From NCBI RefSeq assembly GCF_030272615.1, contig NC_081413.1, positions 17,360,785 through 17,424,784 on the forward strand: a DNA stretch of 64,000 nt, in the 5' to 3' direction. Shown piece by piece: positions 45,801-54,800 of this stretch (its first letter is position 1; every line of letters begins with the position of its first letter). Source of the DNA: Cryptomeria japonica (taxonomy: Eukaryota; Streptophyta; Pinopsida; Cupressales; Cupressaceae). Below the pieces are notes generated by a model. The model saw only the letters and a program-made list of their open reading frames with translations, ran no database searches and was not told where the DNA came from. The translations under genes and the position numbers were made by a program.

Positions 45801-48800
45801 GCTATCTGCTCATACTTTTGATGAGTGGATGATTTTCATTCATCGTGCAAAGTTAGCTTGAGTTTGTCTATGTGGATGCTTAACTTCGAGTTGATGGTAT
45901 TTACTTTAGGCTTGAAAATTACAAACACATCCCCCTTGAAGATTGCACCCTTCTTTGTCTAGTTGATTGGCAAACTAAAGTAAGGTTTCCTTTTCCTTAA
46001 TCAACACTGTCTCTCAAATTCCCTAGGAGTAGAATAGACCTTCTAAACCCTTATCCTTTTATCCCGTTTTTTGGAAAACTAAATTTGAAAATCTCCCCCC
46101 CCCCCAAAAAAAAAAATACAGAGCAATAATTGTTAAATCCGTCTAAGTCCAAGCTTGTGAATGATATTTTTGAGCATAAGTCCCCTTGTATTTCAGCAAT
46201 ACATGACCAAGGAAGCTACCGAACATAAAGTCTCTTGTTCGCATATATAAACCTTGGATTCGCCGTGTGGTCTTTCTCGTGCAATCTTGGTATACGTAGT
46301 GATTTTGATCAAGAGAGGGTAGAATGTCCTTGACATTTTATTCTAATGTTCGGTGAATGATAAAACATACACCAACAGTTAGCTAAGTTGTTTTAACTAT
46401 TAACTCTTCATGCTCTATGTGGGCATTTAGCTTACATTGTAACCTGCAGCTTTTTAGTAATATACAATCAATTAAAAAAATGTTAATATTCTCTATTGAA
46501 TTTTCTCTAGTTAAATTTTTGTTTGTAGGCTGCTTGAGCCGATCACTCTTTAGTGGGTTCTTGACTTTGGTTTGCGTCAAAAGTGGTATTAGAGCAAAGG
46601 TTTCTTTCCTTGGATTGGGAAATTTTGCTAAGTGTTTGAAAATAGAGCATATGCAAATGGACTTCAAGTGGGGTGTTTGTAGACGACATGGAAGAGTTGA
46701 AGCGTCTAGAATTGCAGATTTAGCTCAAGGAATGAGGAAGATTCTAGTGAGGTTAGCTGCAATAGAGATCACCTAAAGGTGGGGAATTTATCTTGAAGAT
46801 GTAAGTGAGGAAGAGGGAGAAGTGACTCTTGAAGCTCAAGGACATGAAGAAGTGGGGGATGCTGCCGAGACTAGATTACTTATAGCCATGACAAAGGTTG
46901 GGAATACACCTAAGTTAGATATGCCTTGTTACAATGGGAACTTGAATGGTAAGGAACTCATATATTGGACTACGAAGATGGAAAGATATTTTGATTAAGA
47001 ATCAACAAAAGAATTCGACAAGGCAAAATTTGCTTGCATTAGGTTAAATGGTCATGTAGCCACATGGTGGGACTATTGCAAACTTGAAAGTAGAGGAAAG
47101 GGAATGAAAAGATTAAAAATTGGAATAAGATGGTGTCAAAATTGATGGCCAAATTCTTGCCTTCAAATTATAAGGTGAGATTATTCAAGAAATTACAGAA
47201 TTTGAGATAGAAGGAATTGGATGTAAAGGAGTACATTGAAGAGTTCTATAAGCTTACCATAAGAGTTGGATAGATAGAATATGATTCCAAAAAAGATAGC
47301 AAGGTATGTATATGGACTATGATTAAATGTCCAAGATGAAATTAGTTTGTTGAACTTTAAAAGCATAAAAAAGTTTATCAATGTGCCTTAAGGGTAGAAG
47401 AAATTGTCAAAAAAACAATCAACTAGCTCCAAAGGAGGATGGTTATCAAGGGGAAGGGGTCGAATTGTTGAAGATAAAATACAACAGAGTGATGAAAGGG
47501 ATTCAAACACTTTTCAAAATGAAGAACATACTCAAGATAATAGAGTTAGAGAAAGTACCTTTATAGGAAGATGAGCTTTTGGAAGAGGAAGAGGAAGGAG
47601 TTTCACCTATTATCAATGTGGAGAGGGAGGTCATATACTTATGAGTGCCCTTGAGAATCATTTTATTGTGGAAGTAACAATGTTGTTGAAGGTGGTGAAG
47701 GATCACTATCGTAATATACAATAGAACCTGAACATGGAGAAGCCCTCATGCTTAAAAGAATATTGATGAAGATGAAGAAGGAAGAACTTGAACCAACACA
47801 AAGAAGAAATTTGTTTCAAACTATTTGTAAGTCTCAAGGTAAATGTTGCGAAATTGTGGTACATAGTGGAAGCATTAATAATTTGGTACCTACAAAGATG
47901 GTGGAAAAGTTAAGGTTACAAAGACTCAAACATCTAAGGCTCTACAAGGTATCATGGTTATAGAAAGAGCATCAATTATTGGTAAATGAGCAATGTTTAG
48001 TTAATTTTCATATTGGAACTTATCAAGATGAAATCGTGTGTGATATAATGCCTATGGATACTTGTCACATGTTAGCTAGAAGACCATGGCAATATGATAG
48101 GGAAGCTATTCACGATTGTGAGAATAACACTTACACCATCATGAACGATGGGAAGGAGTATATCTTACAACAACTAAAGGACAGAGGAAGAAGAAAGGGA
48201 AAAAAGGTATGTCTTATTTAGCGAAGTAATTTTTTGAATGAAGTGAAGAACAAAAAGGTATGTTTTGCTGTTACTCCTAAGTTTGTAGGGAAGGGAGCAA
48301 CAACAAAAAAGAAAGAAGAAATTCTTGCAAAACTTTAAAAATTACCTAAAGAATATGTTGAAATCATATCACATGAATTGCTAGAAGGCCTTCCTCTAAA
48401 AGCATTAGTCATCATATGGATCTAATTATTGGAGCAAATCTACCTCATAAGGCTCCATATAGGATAACCCTAGAGGAAAACAAAGAAGTAAAAAGGCAAG
48501 TTCAGGAATATTAGATAAGGTTTGATCATGGAAAGCATGAGTCCACTGCCTATTCCAGTATTGTTAGCACCAAAAAAGAGTGAATGGCGAATGTGCATAG
48601 ATTCTTGAGCCATAAATAAAATCACAATCAAATATTGATTTCCATTGCCATGAATGGATGACCTAATGAATTGTTTGAGTGGAGCAAGGTATTTCACAAA
48701 GATTGATTTGAAAAGTAGCTGCCATTTTGAATAAGGGAAGATGACAAATGGAAAACAACATTCAAGACCAAAGATGGATTGTACAAATGGTTGGTCATGC

Positions 48801-51800
48801 CATTTGGGGTAACTACTGCACCAAGTACATTTATAAGGTTGATGAATGAAGTGCTTAAGCCATATCTTGATAAGTTTGTGATCATTTATCTTGATATTTT
48901 GATTTTATGTAAAAAACAAGAGAGGATCATATGAAACACTTGCAATTGGTTTTGCAAAGGTTAAAGGAAGAATAGTTGCTGATTAAATTGAAAAAATGCA
49001 CTTTTATGAAGGAGTTGGTATATTTAGGCTTTGTGATCTCTCAAAGACTCAAAATGGATCTTGAAAAGGTTAAAGCCATTGTAGAGTGGCCATCACCTAC
49101 AAGCACATTTGAAGCAAGGATTTTCCATGGCTTAGCTAGTTTTTATAATAAATTTATAAAAAAATTCAGTAGTATTTGTGGCCCTATTATTGAAACTATG
49201 AAAGGAAAAGGGATTGATTTTCAATGGATAACAATGGACAAGAACAGGTGAAAGGAGTTTTCATGTTCTCAAGGAAAAGGTGACACCTCAACCTATATTG
49301 GCCTTACCATACTTTAACAAGGTCTTTTAGGTATGTTGTGATGTAGGCAACACAACTATTTGAGGGTTTCTAAGCCAAGAGGGAAAGATCCATCACCTAC
49401 TTCACTGAAAAGCTAAATGAAGCTAAAAGGAAATGCTCTGTTTATGATCAAGAATTCTACGCTATTATTTAGGCACTAAAGAAATGTAGACAATATTTGC
49501 TGCCTAAGGAGTTTGTCCTATACATTGATCATCACATTCTATAATACATTAATAGCCACGGTGAGCCCAATCAAAGGTGCATGAAATGGGCTGAATTTTA
49601 ACAAAGTTTCTTGTCTTAAAACATAATAGTGGGAAGACTAATCAAGTAGCAAATTCTTTGAGTAGAAGAAATTTCTTGTTGATTGAAATGAAAATTGAGG
49701 TTTAGCTTATCATACACAAACAGACAGGGAAATAGAAGTGGTTAATATTTCCACAGTAATGTTGCAGACTTATCGCCTTATCATCATGAATTGAATAGCA
49801 TTAATCAAGACAAAAGACTCGATGAACAACAAAAGGAGTGGTTGAGGTAGTTGTTTAAGAAAGAAAAGGAAGAGTTTGAAGGAGTTTTTGACTTCCAAAC
49901 TATTAAGAAGACGTGAAGAAAGGAGTACAGTGGATACTTGGTCGACTGGAAGAATATAGCGATGGAAGAAGCAACTTGGATGAAGGAATACAAAATGATC
50001 AAGGAGGGAATTCCGGTCCCATAACACTTAAAGTTCATGAATTTTCAAATTCAAACTTTCTCTTCAACTAAGGGCGTCTAATGTAGGGGCATAATTATTT
50101 TATTCTAGTCTTATTTTTGGGATTCATCCTTTATTTTGGACGGCAACTTCTTTTGACTGTTATAGTCTTTATTCCCTAGTTTTCACCTATTAATTATCTT
50201 TTATTCATTTCTGATTTTTGGTGGAGGTAGGGAATTAAAAGTTGGGAACGTTTTGTAGTTGTCAATCCTTTTCCTTAAAGGAGGCATGTAGGCTTTTAGA
50301 AAAAGTGTATGTGTGTGTGATTGCTGAGTTTTTGGGGATTAAAAATGTAAAAGGGATTTCTGTTATATGGAGTAGTATCAGGTGGTTTTAGCTTTGGTTA
50401 GGAGTGGTATAAAAATATTCTTAGTTCTAAGCTTATCAAAATTAAGTTTTTATTTGTTGTTGAAAAGTTTATTGAGTTTGTAGGAGTGTTGTATTCATCA
50501 ATTTCTGGGATCATAATTGTGTGGTAGTCACTAGTCATTGGTAAGTTAGTTTGTGGAGTTTGAAGTTAACAGTCGGTATGTATGCCAATAACAGACCAAG
50601 ACAAGTGAATACGTAATGATGATTTCTAGTAATAAAAATCAGTTTTTTTGTTTAGAAATTAATATTCTCGGTCGAATTTTCTCTAGTTAATTTTTTGTTT
50701 GTAGGTTGCTTGAGCCAATCACCCTTCAATGGGTTCTTGACAATGGTTTGCATTAGATAGATTTGTCATGTCATATTTCCTATCAATATAAGTCTGTACA
50801 TATTGTTGACGTGGTGGTCAACACCTCCTTGGGGACTCGTTACACGGCTTAATTGCCTTCTGTGGATCGGGTTAAATCTAGTGTTTGTATCAAGCATTGA
50901 TAGTTCAAGCTTTTGGCACAACATAAAACGATTCCAACAGTTTGTATCAGATCTTTGGGTCATGGGTTCGAGCCTCCCTTCAGTGGGTGTTGAAGGCTCA
51001 GTCAGTGCTGTGGGGGAGATTGTTGACTTGGTGGTCAGCACCTCCTTGGGGACTCGTGACATGGCTTAACCGTCTCTTGTGGGTTGGGTTAAGTCCGGCA
51101 TTTGTACCAAGCGTTAATAGTTCGAGCTTTTGGTGCAACGACAAACGATTCCAACACATATTAGATTTCTATTTGTGTCTTCTTTCATTTCATCTGTTTC
51201 GTGTTTGCCCTTCCTGAGTATGCCTTTGCTTCTAACTCCACTATTTGCTTCTCCTTGTTGGAGTTTCAGACTTCTCCATCATGTCATACCTTCCATTTGT
51301 TCCCTACCCTATTGTTATATTTGTCAGACTTATGGACTTGCCCTTATCAGCATGCTCGTTGGTCGACCCTCGATGCCACAACTTGTAGTTTATGTTGTAT
51401 GGCCAATGCCCAATCCCCAATATTTCTGCTTGTGTTTTTGCTCCCCTCTTAAGTTCCCAACATGCCTTGTATTGTTTCTAGTAGTCTATTTTTAGCATCA
51501 TAACTTTCAAAGTGAAATCTTTCTTGCCCATGAGCAATCTTCAAATTTGAAGCTGTGTGTGTGCTTGGTGGCCAATCTGTTTTGTTTGTGGAAGATATAA
51601 AAGTGAGAATGTTTTCATTCAAAATCATCATCTACACTTAACCAAAGAGCACTTGTGGTTGAGCGTGAGAATCCTGAGACAAAACCTGTAGTGGTTTTGG
51701 AGGGCAATCTCATATAGAGTTCATATTTGAAATTCATTGGACGTGGAATTGAACCACATTGTATTGATTTGATTTGCCATTGCTATTGGTATGGATCACT

Positions 51801-54800
51801 GATGTAGATACTAATATCATAGAACTGTTTGAATGTAATACAATCATTATTGTAATAAGAAAGAGATCAGGATATACACCTGTTATTTGTTGTTCATTTT
51901 AATAAGAAGATTGGGAGTTATATTTTTCATTTGCTGTTTGTAATGTAATGATATTACTAATGCATAAACAGTAATTTTAATCTTAGTTGTCTAAGATCTG
52001 ATGTAATACAAGGGCCCAATAGTGTTGTTATCCAGATTCCAAATAATAAGTGTTTGTTGAAGGTTAAGAATCGGTTATGCACTATTGTTTTGGTTTGGGA
52101 CGTTACATGGTGATAACGATTTCAGATTAAGCTAACATACCCATTTGTGTGTCATTAGAGATTGTAATATAATAGAAAATGAGGGTGAGCATTCAACATA
52201 TTCTATAAAGTCTACTAAAAATTATTATTAACAATCAAATGTGAAATCCATTAATGTTTCCACATAAGAGTTGATGATATCCATAGACTCATATCAATAT
52301 TGCAATCTTACCACTCAATTTCTTCGTCTATACGAGTCTCTTAGAACAAATTACCGCTATTTGTAAATTTAAAAATTCAAAAATTTCTTTACAGTATTGT
52401 ATTTCAACTTAATGAGGTTGTCATACTCAAATATGAAGCAAATAGAAGAAGTGTCTACTCTTTCCGTGGCAGTATTATACACTTGTTTTCTTTCACAAAT
52501 TTTATTCACAAAAGCTGGGAAAGTTTCATCCTTTTGAACGGGCATTAAATTAGTATTCCCACTATCCTTAAGCAAACTATTGCTGGGATCAAAATTTAAT
52601 TAATTTCTTCACTTATTTATTACTGAATTTGATTATTGCCCCCTTTATTACCGAGGGAACGAAATCAAATTCCAATAATAAATAAGAGAAGACATTCAAT
52701 AACAAAAAGTTTGAACTCAGTAATAATTGCCAGTGTGGGTTGACAGAGACATCTCACCATTGACACATTAGAAACTCAGTTCTATAAGGAGAATCCTCAC
52801 ACCATAGGTAACGAGTGTTTGTTTCTAGAGTGCAATATTTGTCATTCGTGGCAAGGAGTTATCTGGCGTTGCTAGGTTATTTTTAGTTACAATTGTTTGT
52901 AATGAAGCATCTTGCAGAATTTTTTTAGTTATATATGTAGAACTTATATTCCATCATTATGGATAACTCTTAGGTAGTTAGAAGGGAAGCATCCCTTGCA
53001 AATGGAGGGACTGGTACTATATGATGCCCTTAAAAAGATTGCCCTTCATAGATTTTAAGGATACCGAGTTGCAACATAAAGATATAAGTTCTAGTGAAGT
53101 TGTTTGATTTATTTTTGCCGCATACATTCATTAAGTCAATCATCAACTACCTGTTGTCTCTTTTAAGTGCTTTTGTCTTGATCGTATGAGCTTTTTGGAA
53201 TTGATCAGAGTGAACCTGTTTGATGTATGTCAATAGCTCTGTTTGCAAATACAACTTTTCTGCAACTCTATTAATCTGAATGTAGCTTGTGGACATAACA
53301 TTTTGAGTTCAGGGACACTGAATACGCTGAGAATACTGTTGTTGTGTTCTGGCTAAGACATTGCCCTGATGCAGTAATCAATAATGACTGGGAGACATTG
53401 GCAAGAATCCACCATGGTAAGTTCAAAATCCATTTTAGTATGGTTTCTTTTGTTTGCGTTGTGAAAGAATTTTCTTCAGATCCTTTCTATCCCATTTTTA
53501 ATTTCTTTATTGTAACATTGAAATCGTGAGATCTGTGCATTTTTCTTGTTGAAAAGAATATTCATTCAGTACCTAAGGGCTTTGCAGTCTCAGACCATGC
53601 ATTTACTTGACAGTTGCCGGATCCCATAAGTATACACCTATGACAGAACAAGTAACCGGATGTAATTGACCATATGATCATTGATATTTGACTAATCATA
53701 TAGGTCACATGTATCAAGATTCAAAATGTTGTAGAAGAGAAAATGCTTTTTGTTAACTATATGTAAATTAGTGTTTTTCTTTGCCATTCTATAATAGCAT
53801 ATATTATTGTGGTTGAACTCTTACGGAACTCCATGTGATTTTGGTGAACTTACTACTTCCATCTTAAAATTATCTTCAAGTTCATACCACAAAAGGTACA
53901 TTAATGTGTACAAATACATCAACTCGTAGCTAGATAAAAGATTAAGAGTGAAGTTGACTTCATATCCTGTGCAACCCAGAATCAACCAGAACATATTGGC
54001 AAATCTGCGTTTAAAGGAATTTATAAAGTCCATAAAGTGCTTAGATTCTATGAAATATGAATATAATGCAGGTGTTAGAACTTAGGAATAAGGGTCACAT
54101 ATTTCTTGATAGTCATATATGTGCCATGTATGTAATTGCTATGGGGTATATCTTATATGATATAATTTCTTATTTTAATCTTGTAGGTAAGAGAAAAATG
54201 GAAACCTTTGAGAAAGGGAATATTACGTGTCACAAGGGAATGTCAGGTGTGGATGTGACAAATGAGAATATTGCATTTAGAGGTGTGGTATAAAGGAAAT
54301 TTCGCAGACTTCCATGTAGATCTAGATGTTCATAGAATCTTTCAACTGTATTATAAATATTTCACATATGAATATATTTTCACAGTTTTCAAATATAAAT
54401 TCTAATACTCTGTGCATTAGGACAAAGTTGTACTTTTTAGTTTGAATTCATGTTTTCATGAGGTGATGAGTTTTTGATTACTATTGTTTTTTGATTGATT
54501 AGTGAGGGGAATACGCTTCCCTCAGCCATCTGGCGATTAACTGGCCCTAGTTGGGGAGGCCACAAATAGGGTACCTCATTCCTGTACTAAAACACTTTGT
54601 CCACTAAGAACCAACTTTATCAATTCAATCAACACAAGCCCACTATGGGATTCAAACTTGGTACGATTGCTAACAAGCCAATAGACATACCAGACACCAT
54701 GCGCCCATCTGCTTTTATGACACTATTGTTACATTGTACAAGTTTTTATTATGGATGGTACAGAGAGAATATAGATGTTTAATAACTAAAAATGTTTTTT

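Larger units (their letters stand above)
44593..46377 (+). mobile_element. Putative solo LTR (about 1.8 kb) at the truncation point of the Tat-like element
   Basis: Begins TGTATGGGATG and ends TACACCAACA, so TG...CA. It has an internal TATA box (45594) and no coding sequence. No target duplication is found (TTCAA against GTTAG), and both flanks are truncated elements, so boundaries are uncertain. It may be the LTR of an element whose interior was deleted. Confidence 0.5.
46378..50755 (+). mobile_element. Chromodomain Ty3/gypsy (chromovirus-clade) retrotransposon, internally deleted
   Basis: A partial 5' LTR (46378-46579) and a 3' LTR (50082-50755) share their last about 120 bp, including CGAATTTTCTCTAGTTAA-like sequence and GGGTTCTTGAC. 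An iMet primer site at 46584-46595 follows the 5' LTR. Between them lie gag, zinc knuckle, protease, reverse transcriptase, RNase H and a chromodomain; integrase is missing. Orientation is plus, in the sense of the host gene intron. Confidence 0.85.
30832..53312 (+). other. Intron 1 (22.5 kb), packed with retroelements
   Basis: Donor GTAAAG at 30832; acceptor TTGAGTTCAG ending at 53312. Insertions in order: Tat-like Ty3/gypsy element, solo LTR, chromodomain Ty3/gypsy element, TRIM, and a rearranged copy of exon 4 sequence. All coding retroelements inside are in the sense orientation. Phase agreement across the intron is the main evidence that the flanking exons belong together. Confidence 0.6.

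Noticed and set aside
54180-54293. Extra exon in intron 2 of the lysozyme-like gene
   Set aside because: Exons 2 and 3 already join in phase and rebuild the conserved motif; this stretch lacks a fitting donor and interrupts the signature.
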